NCBI GenBank assembly: GCA_949297015.1
Contig: CASFRF010000052.1
Coordinates: forward strand, 1-57,793
Direction: 5' to 3'
Origin: an uncultured bacterium
Lineage (GTDB): Bacteria; Verrucomicrobiota; Lentisphaeria; Victivallales; Victivallaceae
Length of the DNA: 57,793 bases
Within the stretch, counting starts at the first letter, position 1, and each line of letters opens with the position of its first letter. Below, one piece after another: positions 9,072 through 17,624 of the stretch. Position numbers and translations under genes: made by a program. The notes under the pieces are model-generated. The model searched no databases, had not been told where the DNA came from, and saw only the letters and a list, made by a program, of their open reading frames with translations.

Positions 9072-11219
9072 ATGCGTAATCACGAACAGACGATGGGGCT
9101 GTGGCTCAACGAGCCGCTGCTGCTGGATCCCCCGGCGATCACCCGGATGGTCAACGAGATCGCCGACGCCGGATTCGGCACCGTGCGGATCTTTCTGCGC
9201 AACACCAACTACACCTTCCGGTCTCCGGAAATGGTGCGCGGCGCGGTGACCGCTTCGCGCGCCGCGCACGCCCGCGGACTGAAGATCGCCATGGACTTCG
9301 AACCGCACGTCAACATCGCCATGGATCTCGGCCGGAACTATCCCGACGCCACGGCGATCAAGCTGCTCCGGGTCGCCTGCCGGGTTCAGGACGGCTTCTG
9401 GTCGGCGCAGGTGCCGTTCCCGGGGCAGCTGGCGGCGCAGATGCCGATCTTTGACGGCGTGGAGGCGGCCTTTCTGAACGGGGAAAAGCTCGAGGATCTG
9501 ACCTTCAACTTCACCGACGTGTCGGACAATTACGGCGAACATGACACGGTGGATGAACTCTGCTATGTGGAGGGCCGTCCGGGCAAGGGTCCGGGCCGCT
9601 GCCACGTGCTGCGCGGGCGGCTGACCCCCGGAGTCTCGGGCGAACTGCTGCTGTTCGTCCGGGAGAAGGATCTCGGTCAGGTCGACTTCGCCGCGCCCGG
9701 CTTCCGGCAGTATTGTACCGAGACGCTGGAGCTCTATCGCGAGGCCGATCTCGACGGCGTGGGCTGGGATGAACCGGCCATCCACGGCGACTGGTCGAGC
9801 TACCGTTACGGCGACCGGTTCGCCGAATTCTTCAACGAGCGCTGCGGCTATGCGCTGCGGGACAAGCTTCAGCTGCTGGACGGCCCCCTCTCGCCCGAGG
9901 CGATCGGCGTGCGGCTGGACTACTACACCATGCTGAACGAGGCCCTGTGGGAGGCGCAGCACCACTTCATCGCCGAGGGCGCCCGGATCTTCGGCAAACC
10001 GATGCTGACCGGCACCCACCACACCTGGCAGGGCGAAGGCGGCAGCAACGACTACCGGGCCGGAGCGGTCGACTACTTCCGGCTGACCGACGGTCTGGAC
10101 GCGGGCTACACCGACTGCTCTTGGTGGGATCACCGCTCGGTGGCCTACAGCTATGTACTGGGCCAGAGTCTGGGGCGGCTCACCCCCTCGGGCGAATGCG
10201 AATGCAACACCTGGCACGCCAAGCCGACGGTGGCCAACACCCGCTACAACGTCCGGCTGATGAGCCTGATGAACATCACCTGGTTCAACATCTGGTACGG
10301 GCGCTCCAGCGACACCTGCCTCTTTCCCGATCACTACACCTGGGAGACCCAGGTCGACTCGATGCGCCGCCACCGCGACTTCCAGAAGCGACTGGCCGGA
10401 GCGGAACCGGTCACCGAAATCGCCATGCTGCACGATTACGCGGCGGTCTGCGCGGTCAATCTCCCGGTCTTCGGCGACCTGCACAAGGGGCTGACCATGA
10501 ATCTGGCGACCGAGGCGATCGCCCACAATCTGCCGCTCGACTTCCTGGATTCCCGGCTGATCGCCGAAAGCACGGTGCAAAACGGCCGGCTCCAGTGCCG
10601 ACTCGGCTCCTACTCGATCGTGGTGGTTCCCGACGCCGTGGTCCTGGCCCGCGCGGTCTGGGAGAAACTGCTGGAACTGGCCGCGGCCGGCGGCAAAGTG
10701 CTCTTCGCCGGGGCGCCGCCGCAGTTCAGTGAAGAGGGCGGCGACCTCGCCGCGGAGTTCGCGGAAAAACTGGGACTGCCGCAACCGATCACCTTCGCCG
10801 AATACCACGGCTGGTTCACCGCCAACGCCCAGCCGCTGCCGAGCTGCCGCCCGGTCCGCTACGACGCGGTCTATCCGCTCTCCGGAGCGGAGGTGCGTCC
10901 GGACTTCGAGGGCCGTCCGGCGATCGCGGTCGGCGAAAACGGCAATTTGTTCTACTTCAGCGGCTACGAGCCCGATCGCGAGCTGATCCGCTGCTGCGCC
11001 GGACTCTACACGGCGCCGGTTGAACTCTGGGGCAACTGCCGCTACCGGCTCTATCGCCGCGAGGACAAACTGCTCCTGGCGATCATCTCCGCCGACGAGA
11101 ATCCGCTCGACGCGGTGCTGAGCTGGAACGATCGTCGCTACCGGATCACCGGCGATGAGGAGTTGTTGATTGAACTGGGGAACGGGGTTCTCTCCGGGCC
11201 CGGAATCCAGATGTTTTAA
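9072..11219 (+). CDS. Putative TIM-barrel glycoside hydrolase with GATase-like C-terminal domain
   Basis: This 715-residue protein has no signal peptide, so it is probably cytoplasmic. Residues 1-430 read as a (beta/alpha)8 barrel: MVNEIADAGFGTVRIF near the start, GLKIAMDFEPHVN, DLDGVGWDEPAIHGDWSS with a candidate catalytic Glu, and LTGTHHTWQGEGG. Residues about 455-590 (SYSIVVVPDAVVLARAVWEKL, then AAAGGKVLFAGAPP) resemble the glutamine-amidotransferase-like trimerisation domain of GH42-type beta-galactosidases. A small beta domain closes the protein. I cannot place it in a named GH family. It is the first gene of an operon with two more enzyme-like genes and an acetylesterase, which supports glycan breakdown. 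The next gene begins 14 bases after its stop. Confidence 0.6.
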   Translation: MRNHEQTMGLWLNEPLLLDPPAITRMVNEIADAGFGTVRIFLRNTNYTFRSPEMVRGAVTASRAAHARGLKIAMDFEPHVNIAMDLGRNYPDATAIKLLRVACRVQDGFWSAQVPFPGQLAAQMPIFDGVEAAFLNGEKLEDLTFNFTDVSDNYGEHDTVDELCYVEGRPGKGPGRCHVLRGRLTPGVSGELLLFVREKDLGQVDFAAPGFRQYCTETLELYREADLDGVGWDEPAIHGDWSSYRYGDRFAEFFNERCGYALRDKLQLLDGPLSPEAIGVRLDYYTMLNEALWEAQHHFIAEGARIFGKPMLTGTHHTWQGEGGSNDYRAGAVDYFRLTDGLDAGYTDCSWWDHRSVAYSYVLGQSLGRLTPSGECECNTWHAKPTVANTRYNVRLMSLMNITWFNIWYGRSSDTCLFPDHYTWETQVDSMRRHRDFQKRLAGAEPVTEIAMLHDYAAVCAVNLPVFGDLHKGLTMNLATEAIAHNLPLDFLDSRLIAESTVQNGRLQCRLGSYSIVVVPDAVVLARAVWEKLLELAAAGGKVLFAGAPPQFSEEGGDLAAEFAEKLGLPQPITFAEYHGWFTANAQPLPSCRPVRYDAVYPLSGAEVRPDFEGRPAIAVGENGNLFYFSGYEPDRELIRCCAGLYTAPVELWGNCRYRLYRREDKLLLAIISADENPLDAVLSWNDRRYRITGDEELLIELGNGVLSGPGIQMF

Positions 11220-11233
11220 ATCAAGGTGCAGAC

Positions 11234-13525
11234 ATGACGGTTGATTTTTCCCAGGCGCGGCCGGTGGCGGCCCGCGGCGTCCCCTTCCGACGGCTCAAAT
11301 TCATGTCCGGACGGCTGACCGTGGATCTGGCCCCGCACGGTGGACTCACCGCGCTGTACGGCTATGTCGGAAACTGCTTCGGAACCGAGCTGTTCCGGGC
11401 GGACCCGACCTCCTCCTTCGGGAAACTGTTCCGCTTCCAGCTCCGGATCGACGGCACGCCCTACTATCCGGAACTCCAAGACACGGAACTCTTCGCCGAG
11501 GGCTTCGTCTCGCACTGCCGGGCGGCCGGGGTGGCCTTCGACTACGAACTCCGGGTGCTCGACGACGCGGTGATTCAGCGTTACCAAGTCACGGACAACC
11601 CGGAAAACCGCACGGTATCCGGACGGCTGCTCTTTCACCGTCACACCGCGGTCGACGCCGACGCCTGGAACTGGCGGAGCTCCGCCGCGGACCGGGGCGA
11701 AATGCTCGCCGCCGATCGCGACGGCTGCTGCGCGGTGGTGATCGGCGGCGACCGGGCGCCGACCATTCGCAGCTGCAACCGCGGTTTTGAGTTGATCTTC
11801 GAGGCGGCTCCGGCCGCCGACGGAGCGTTCTTCACGGTGGTGGCGGCGGAGCCGGAGGCGGCTGCGGCCCGGGCGCGCCAACTGCGGCAGACCGTCCACG
11901 CCGAATGCGACGCATTGCAGCGCCGGATCGAGGAGCGCTATGCCGCGCAGCCGGTGTTCCATCTCGACGATCCGGTGCTGGAGAGCGCGATCCGCAATGC
12001 GGTTCCGAGCGTGGCGGCGCTGGCGGTTCAGGATACGCCCGGTGCCATCCGCGCCTCGCAGAACTACTGGGTCTGGGGGTGGGACAGCATGGTTCACGCC
12101 GATGCGCTGTGCTACGCCAACGCCCCGGAACTGGTGTACCAGATGCTGGAATTTTACCGGCGGAAGGCCGATCCGGAACGGGGAATCGCCCACGCCTTCG
12201 GGGTGAATTTCGAGGCGGATCTCTTCATGGCCTACAACGCGCAGTCGATCTACATAACCATGCTCTACAACTATCTGGCGGCGACCGGAAACTGGGAGCA
12301 GGTGCGCGGCTGTTACGATTTCGCCCGGGAGCTCCTCAACCGGATCGAACCGACGCTCGATCCGGAGACCGGGCTGGGCATCGGGCTCTCGCTCTTCCCC
12401 GACTTCCCCAAACTGCTGGAGGAGACCGGCGAGGATGATCTTTCCAGCTTCAACAACAGTCTCTACTATCAGGCGCTGCGGGCGCTGAGCCTGCTGGCCG
12501 ATCACTACGGCGATTCCGAACTGGCCGCGCGCTGCGCCGAGCGGGCACAACGGGTGGCGGAGAACTTCCGGCGTTATCTCTTCGATCCGGAACAGGGTTA
12601 CTGGTTCGATTCGTTCGGAATCCGGAACCGCTCCGTGACGCGCAAACACTACCCGGTCTATGCGATTCTCTGGGTGACCCCCTTCGCCCGTGAACTCTGC
12701 GCCGGGGTCGAAACGGCGGCGGCGCGCTTCGCCAACCGGAACTTTCCCTACGACTGCGGGTTGTACATGCTCCCGAAGTGGGATCCGGGCTTTATGGCCG
12801 ACGGCAATCAGCTCGGCGCGTACTACCCGCCGGTGGACCGGCTGTACTGGAATCTGCGGGTCATGACCGGCGACCGCCGGGTCTGGAAATTCTTCCGGCA
12901 GGTGGTCACCCGCTACTGGCGGGAGCTCACCTATCCCGAGGGCAACACCCACGAGAGCGGCAATCCCGAGCCCACGCTGGACAATCCCGGCTGTCGGCAG
13001 GCCTTTACGGCCAAATCCTGGTACTGCGATTTCCTGACCCTGGCCCTGGGCCTGAGCATGGATCACTGCGGCCTCACCTTCGACGCCGAGCCGCCGCTGA
13101 GCGGTCTGATTGCGGAACGCCTGGTGCTGCGCGGCAAGACCATCGCCGTCGAAGTTCGCGGTTCCGGCCGCCTGTGCGGACTCCGGCTCAACGGCCGGAA
13201 ACTTCCCGGCCGGACCAAAATCGCTTGGGAGGAGTTGGCCGCCGACAACCGGATCGAACTGCTGCTGTCGTCGCAGCCGGAACTGTGTCTGCGCCGGGCG
13301 GACGGCGTTGCCGTACAGCAGGTTACCCGGCGCGGCGACACGCTGAAACTGCAGCTGACCGCTACGGCGGGAGCCCAGCTGTATTTCACGCTTCCCGGCA
13401 AGGTCCGGGCCACCGTGGACGGGGTGGCGACCGCCATGGCGTGCGACCGGGTCCGGGGCTGCGGCCGCCTGGACCTGCCGCCGTCGCCGGATCCAAAGAC
13501 CATTGTCATTCAGCTGGAGCGATGA
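11234..13525 (+). CDS. Six-hairpin (alpha/alpha)6-toroid glycosidase-like protein
   Basis: The 763 residues form an N-terminal beta-sandwich (about 1-240) and then an (alpha/alpha)6 toroid. The toroid includes NYWVWGWDSMVHADAL near residue 277, AHAFGVNFEADLFMAYNAQS near 320, SSFNNSLYYQALRALSLLADHYGD and NTHESGNPEPTLDN. The W-x-W-D motif and the internal Glu/Asp residues recall GH63/GH37/GH65-like inverting alpha-glycosidases and amylo-glucosidases. A short C-terminal beta domain follows. There is no signal peptide. AAGG lies eight bases before ATG 11234. The stop overlaps the next start (ATGA), so translation is coupled. The precise linkage cleaved is unknown. Confidence 0.68.
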   Translation: MTVDFSQARPVAARGVPFRRLKFMSGRLTVDLAPHGGLTALYGYVGNCFGTELFRADPTSSFGKLFRFQLRIDGTPYYPELQDTELFAEGFVSHCRAAGVAFDYELRVLDDAVIQRYQVTDNPENRTVSGRLLFHRHTAVDADAWNWRSSAADRGEMLAADRDGCCAVVIGGDRAPTIRSCNRGFELIFEAAPAADGAFFTVVAAEPEAAAARARQLRQTVHAECDALQRRIEERYAAQPVFHLDDPVLESAIRNAVPSVAALAVQDTPGAIRASQNYWVWGWDSMVHADALCYANAPELVYQMLEFYRRKADPERGIAHAFGVNFEADLFMAYNAQSIYITMLYNYLAATGNWEQVRGCYDFARELLNRIEPTLDPETGLGIGLSLFPDFPKLLEETGEDDLSSFNNSLYYQALRALSLLADHYGDSELAARCAERAQRVAENFRRYLFDPEQGYWFDSFGIRNRSVTRKHYPVYAILWVTPFARELCAGVETAAARFANRNFPYDCGLYMLPKWDPGFMADGNQLGAYYPPVDRLYWNLRVMTGDRRVWKFFRQVVTRYWRELTYPEGNTHESGNPEPTLDNPGCRQAFTAKSWYCDFLTLALGLSMDHCGLTFDAEPPLSGLIAERLVLRGKTIAVEVRGSGRLCGLRLNGRKLPGRTKIAWEELAADNRIELLLSSQPELCLRRADGVAVQQVTRRGDTLKLQLTATAGAQLYFTLPGKVRATVDGVATAMACDRVRGCGRLDLPPSPDPKTIVIQLER

Positions 13526-15618
13526 AGGAACAGATGGAAATTTCCAAACTCAGAGAGATTGTGACCCGGGGTCAGGCCGAGCGGCGCGCCGCCTGGCAGC
13601 GGGAGATCATCCGGCGTCTGCCGGAGTGGTTCCGGGAGGACGGCAGCGGCCGGATACGGGCCTTCAATCCGCCCTGGCGGGAGCCGATCTGGATGGCCTC
13701 GACCCTGCTGTCGGCCGGTCCGGCGGAGATCGCGCTGGCCAACCGGATCATCGCGCGCTACGGCGACCTTGCGGCCAACGACAACCACCTGACCGGGGTG
13801 GTGCCCTGGAAGACGACCAGCATGGATTTCTGCATCTTCAACAGCACCAACAGCTGTTATTTGCTGAACCGGTTTCAGGATCGCCTGACCGAACCGGCCC
13901 GGAAAGTGCTGACCCACCATGCGGAACTGGCGTTTCAGCGCTTTGGCGGCGCGGCGCAGCCCGACTACAACTTCCACGGCTGCAACGACAACATGCCGAT
14001 GATGTCGACCCGGGCGCTGATTCTGGGCGGCGAGGCGCTGGGCAATCAGGACATCGCCGAACAGGGCTACTGGAAGCTGCGGCAGTTCGGGCGCCACTTC
14101 GCCCGCAACGCCTGGGCCAGCGAGTACAATTCGAGCACCTATTCGCCGGTGACGCTGTGCTGCGCCACGCAGATCTACCATCATGCGGCGCGCCCGGAGA
14201 TCCGGGAGCTGGCGGGGAAGATCATCGAACGGCTGTGGGCGGAGATTCTGCTGCACTACCACCCGGGCACGCTGCTCCACGCCGGGCCTCAGTGCCGGGC
14301 CTACGCCGTGGACTACGCCGGGCACACGCATTCGCTGTCGATTCTGTTCGAGCTCGTCTTCGGGCCGGAGCTGGTCGGGCGCGACTTCCGGCAAACCCTG
14401 TTCCGGCCCGACGGGGTGGAGATTCTCCACTTCGGCGGCTGTGCCGAGCAGACCATCGCCGAAGCCTGCGAATTCATCGACAACGACTATCCGGTTCCCG
14501 ACTCGGTGCTGCCGCTGATCGTGGAGCGCCACTATCCGGCCGAGTGTTCGGGCCGGACCGAGATGATGGGCAGCTTCGAGGGCATGGCCGCCGAGTGCTG
14601 GACCCGGAACTACATGGAGGAGAAGTTCTCGCTGGGCACCGCCACCGCGCCGCTGGGGGCCGGAGCCCAGACCGTGAGTTTCTACGCCACCTACCGGCGG
14701 CGCAGCCCGGTGCGGACCTTCCGGGATTCGGGCGTGGTGTTCTGCCGCTACCGGACCGATTCGACCATGCCCGCCGATTTCCGCGCCGAGTCGGCCGACG
14801 GCAAAACCTCGGCCGAGACCCTGATTCCCAATCAGGCCTACACCTACGCCACCAGCTGGCGCAACACCGCGCTGGTGACCACCGTGCCGGCGGCCGACAA
14901 AGAGCTGGAGAGCGACAATCTGAAGCTCTATCTGGTCTTCCCCGCCCATTACGGCGAGATCACCGAGTGGATTCTGGGCGATCAGGCTCAGGCCGCGGAA
15001 GCGACGGCGGTGGTTCCGGCCTCCTTCCGGGCGGGCGAAGTCTTCCTTCACGTCCAGCCGCTGCTGCCCACCGGCTATCCGCGCCGGGCGGCGCTGCGGT
15101 TCGGGCGGCGCGGCAACTATCAGGAGCTGGAACTGATCAACTACGAGGGACCGCAGCGGAAGTTTGAAGCCGGGGAACTGGCGATGATGCTGAACGGCTT
15201 TTTGTTCACCATCGACGAGGCTGCGCGCTACGGGAGCCTGGAGGAGTTTCACCGCCGTTACTCCGACTTGCGGATCCTCGACTACTACTTCGCCAAACGG
15301 CGCTTCCTGCGGATCGACCGCGGCGACGAGCATTTCGAGCTGGTCGCCTCGACCCATCCCTTCGGCGTCAATTACGAGGCGTACAACGGGCGCACCACGC
15401 CGCGCCCGATGATCTATTCCAGTGAAATCAACACCGACCAACTGCCCTTCGTCCGGGGCGAAGTGGAGTTTGATCCGATCGCCTTCCCCTGGAACGACCG
15501 GCTTGACGTCTACAGCTTCAAGCTGCCCTGGATCATCGGGTCACGCGGGTTGCCGGGCGAAGCCAACTATTCGTTCCACCGGGAGAGGCTCAACGTTCAG
15601 GAGGAGAAAAAATCATGA
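13522..15618 (+). CDS. Unrecognised 698-residue protein, probable helical toroid plus beta domain (glycan operon)
   Basis: I do not recognise this family. The first 370 residues are helical with conserved-looking polar motifs: NDNHLTGVVPWKTTSMDF, YNFHGCNDNMPMM, ASEYNSSTYSPVTL and DYAGHTHSLS. These are spaced like the inner-helix loops of an (alpha/alpha)6 toroid, as in heparinase-type lyases or six-hairpin hydrolases. The last 300 residues are beta-rich, with no signal peptide. The frame is open upstream to 12778, but that part is antiframe to the preceding gene; the ATG at 13522 overlaps its stop by four bases. The stop overlaps the acetylesterase start in the same way. Position argues for a glycan hydrolase or lyase. 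Tyr, His and Asp/Glu in the listed motifs are candidates for the active site. Confidence 0.6.
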   Translation: MKEQMEISKLREIVTRGQAERRAAWQREIIRRLPEWFREDGSGRIRAFNPPWREPIWMASTLLSAGPAEIALANRIIARYGDLAANDNHLTGVVPWKTTSMDFCIFNSTNSCYLLNRFQDRLTEPARKVLTHHAELAFQRFGGAAQPDYNFHGCNDNMPMMSTRALILGGEALGNQDIAEQGYWKLRQFGRHFARNAWASEYNSSTYSPVTLCCATQIYHHAARPEIRELAGKIIERLWAEILLHYHPGTLLHAGPQCRAYAVDYAGHTHSLSILFELVFGPELVGRDFRQTLFRPDGVEILHFGGCAEQTIAEACEFIDNDYPVPDSVLPLIVERHYPAECSGRTEMMGSFEGMAAECWTRNYMEEKFSLGTATAPLGAGAQTVSFYATYRRRSPVRTFRDSGVVFCRYRTDSTMPADFRAESADGKTSAETLIPNQAYTYATSWRNTALVTTVPAADKELESDNLKLYLVFPAHYGEITEWILGDQAQAAEATAVVPASFRAGEVFLHVQPLLPTGYPRRAALRFGRRGNYQELELINYEGPQRKFEAGELAMMLNGFLFTIDEAARYGSLEEFHRRYSDLRILDYYFAKRRFLRIDRGDEHFELVASTHPFGVNYEAYNGRTTPRPMIYSSEINTDQLPFVRGEVEFDPIAFPWNDRLDVYSFKLPWIIGSRGLPGEANYSFHRERLNVQEEKKS

Positions 15619-17558
15619 AAAAATCAATCCCTCTGCTGTCGACGATTCTCGTCGGCATGCTGCTCTGGTGCGGCTGCTCCACCATCGAGTACCGCGGAAC
15701 GGCCCGGGAGGTCCATCTGAACCGGATCTTCTCGGAGCACATGGTGCTGCAACGGAACCGGCCGATTCAGATTTTCGGTACGGCCACGCCGGGCTCGAGC
15801 GTGGCGGTGGTTTTCGACGGCCAGCGCAGCGTCGCCACCGCCGATGCCGACGGCAACTGGCAGGTCACCTTCCCGCCGCGACCGGCGGGCGGCCCCTACA
15901 CGCTGGAAGTGAACGGGCAGGACCGCGGCATCCGCTTCAATGACGTACTGGTCGGCGACGTCTGGTTCTGCTCCGGCCAGTCCAACATGGAAATGGAGGT
16001 CAACTCGGTTCAGGATCAGAAGCGGGAGATCGCCGCGGCGAACTATCCCCGGCTGCGGCTCATGACCGTTCCCAAAATCGCGCTGGACCATCCGGTAACG
16101 GAGCCGCCGATGGTGATTCCCTGGCAGCCGGCCACGCCGGAGAGCGTGCGGCACTTCTCCGCCGCCGCCTACTTCTTCGGGCGTGATCTGCAACGGGAGC
16201 TGAATATTCCGATCGGTCTCATCCACTCCTCCTGGGGCGGTTCGCCGGTGGAGCACTGGCTGCCCCGGCCGCCGCAGACCAATCCGGAAGCGATCGAGCG
16301 CAACCAAAAACTGGCCGAAGCGGCACTGCCGGTGATTGCCGAGCGGGAGCAGAAGCTCGCGGAGTGTTTCGCCTTCGAGCGGAATTTCCGGGAGATGGCG
16401 AAGCGTTCCGCCGTGGACTATCCCGATTCCGACTGGCCGGAGATGAAGCTTCCGAGCGTCTGGGAGAACGCCGGTCACCCGGGGCTGGACGGCATTGTCC
16501 AGTTCCGCCGGACGCTGGAGCTTCCGGCCGCCTGGGCCGGGCGCGACCTGGAGCTGGAACTCGGAGCCATCGACGAGACCGACGTCACCTACTTCAACGG
16601 CGTCAAGATCGCGGCACGGGGCAGTCTCCACGATCAGGTCACCGGCTATTGGCAGCGGCCCCGGCACTATGTGGTGCCGGGCAAGTTGGTCAAGGCGGGG
16701 AAAAACGTGATCAGCATCTTCGTGGGGGATCTCCACGGCGAAGGCGGCTTCTGGGGCAAGGCGCCGATGCGGATCAATCCGCTCAACGACCCCGATGCGG
16801 CAATTGCGCTGGAGGGCAACTGGAAGTATCAGATCGCGGTCAGCGTTCCCGGCTGGCCCCGGACCGAAGGCAACGGTTACTTCGGCATGGTCGTGCCCTT
16901 CTTCCGCTTCCCGATCGCCGGGGTGATCTGGTATCAGGGGGAAGCCAACGCGGGAGACCCGGCCAAGTATCTGGTCAACTTTCCGAATCTGATCCGCGAC
17001 TGGCGCGACAACTGGGGCTACGCCTTCCCCTTCTACTTCGTCCAGCTGGCCAACTACACGGTCCGCGGCAGCACCGACTCCTGGGCCCGGCTGCGCGACG
17101 CTCAGCGCCGCACGCTGGAGCTGGTCCCGAACGCCGGTATGGCCGTGGCGCTGGACATCGGTGACCCCAAGGACATCCACCCCAAAAACAAGCAGGAGGT
17201 GGGGCGGCGACTGGCGCTGCTGGCGCTCAAGAACACCTACGGCAAAGAGCTGGTCGCCCAGGGACCGCTGTTTCTGCGGGCGGAGTTCAAGGACGGCAAG
17301 GCGATTGTGCACTTCCGGCAATCCTCCTCGCCGCTGGTCGCCCGGGACGGCAGACTGACCGGTTTTGAACTGGCCGGAGCCGACGGCAAATTCGTGCCCG
17401 CCTCGGCGATCATCGTCGGAGATACGGTGGAGGTCTCCGCCCCGGAGATCAAGGAACCGGCCCAGGTCCGCTATCTGTGGAGCGACAACCCGGTTCCCAC
17501 GCTGTTCAATCAGGAGGGACTCCCCGCCAGCTCCTTCAGCACGGAGGAACTCAAGTAG
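15615..17558 (+). CDS. Sialate O-acetylesterase, predicted lipoprotein
   Basis: The 647 residues start with MKKSIPLLSTILVGMLLWCG and a lipobox-like WCGC ending at C21, so the mature protein is probably lipid-anchored. The SASA-family catalytic Ser lies in FCSGQSNMEME (S123), and the Asp/His pair in DIHPKN near residue 520. A beta-jellyroll insert around residues 275-395 (VQFRRTLELPAAWAGRDLEL onward) is typical of the family. It removes O-acetyl groups from sialic acids or other acetylated sugars, here outside the cytoplasm, unlike its paralogue at 28771-30702. AGGAGG precedes ATG 15615. It is the last gene of the operon; a 17-bp hairpin lies just downstream. Confidence 0.88.
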   Translation: MKKSIPLLSTILVGMLLWCGCSTIEYRGTAREVHLNRIFSEHMVLQRNRPIQIFGTATPGSSVAVVFDGQRSVATADADGNWQVTFPPRPAGGPYTLEVNGQDRGIRFNDVLVGDVWFCSGQSNMEMEVNSVQDQKREIAAANYPRLRLMTVPKIALDHPVTEPPMVIPWQPATPESVRHFSAAAYFFGRDLQRELNIPIGLIHSSWGGSPVEHWLPRPPQTNPEAIERNQKLAEAALPVIAEREQKLAECFAFERNFREMAKRSAVDYPDSDWPEMKLPSVWENAGHPGLDGIVQFRRTLELPAAWAGRDLELELGAIDETDVTYFNGVKIAARGSLHDQVTGYWQRPRHYVVPGKLVKAGKNVISIFVGDLHGEGGFWGKAPMRINPLNDPDAAIALEGNWKYQIAVSVPGWPRTEGNGYFGMVVPFFRFPIAGVIWYQGEANAGDPAKYLVNFPNLIRDWRDNWGYAFPFYFVQLANYTVRGSTDSWARLRDAQRRTLELVPNAGMAVALDIGDPKDIHPKNKQEVGRRLALLALKNTYGKELVAQGPLFLRAEFKDGKAIVHFRQSSSPLVARDGRLTGFELAGADGKFVPASAIIVGDTVEVSAPEIKEPAQVRYLWSDNPVPTLFNQEGLPASSFSTEELK

Positions 17559-17582
17559 GATTCCGGATTCCGATCCGAATCC

Positions 17583-17620
17583 GCGGCGCGTCGCCGGGAA
17601 TCATCCCGGCGGCGCGCCGC
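17583..17620. terminator. Strong hairpin between convergent genes (bidirectional terminator candidate)
   Basis: Arms 17583-17599 and 17604-17620 form a 17-bp stem with one G-U pair around the loop ATCA. There is no following run of T on either strand, so termination would have to be non-canonical or the hairpin may protect 3' ends. It sits between the convergent acetylesterase and TIM-barrel genes. Confidence 0.45.
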
Positions 17621-17624
17621 GCGT

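Noticed and set aside
12778..13521. N-terminal extension of the unrecognised toroid gene
   Set aside because: The extension is out-of-frame shadow of the six-hairpin glycosidase gene. The ATG at 13522 overlaps that gene's stop in the usual coupled way.
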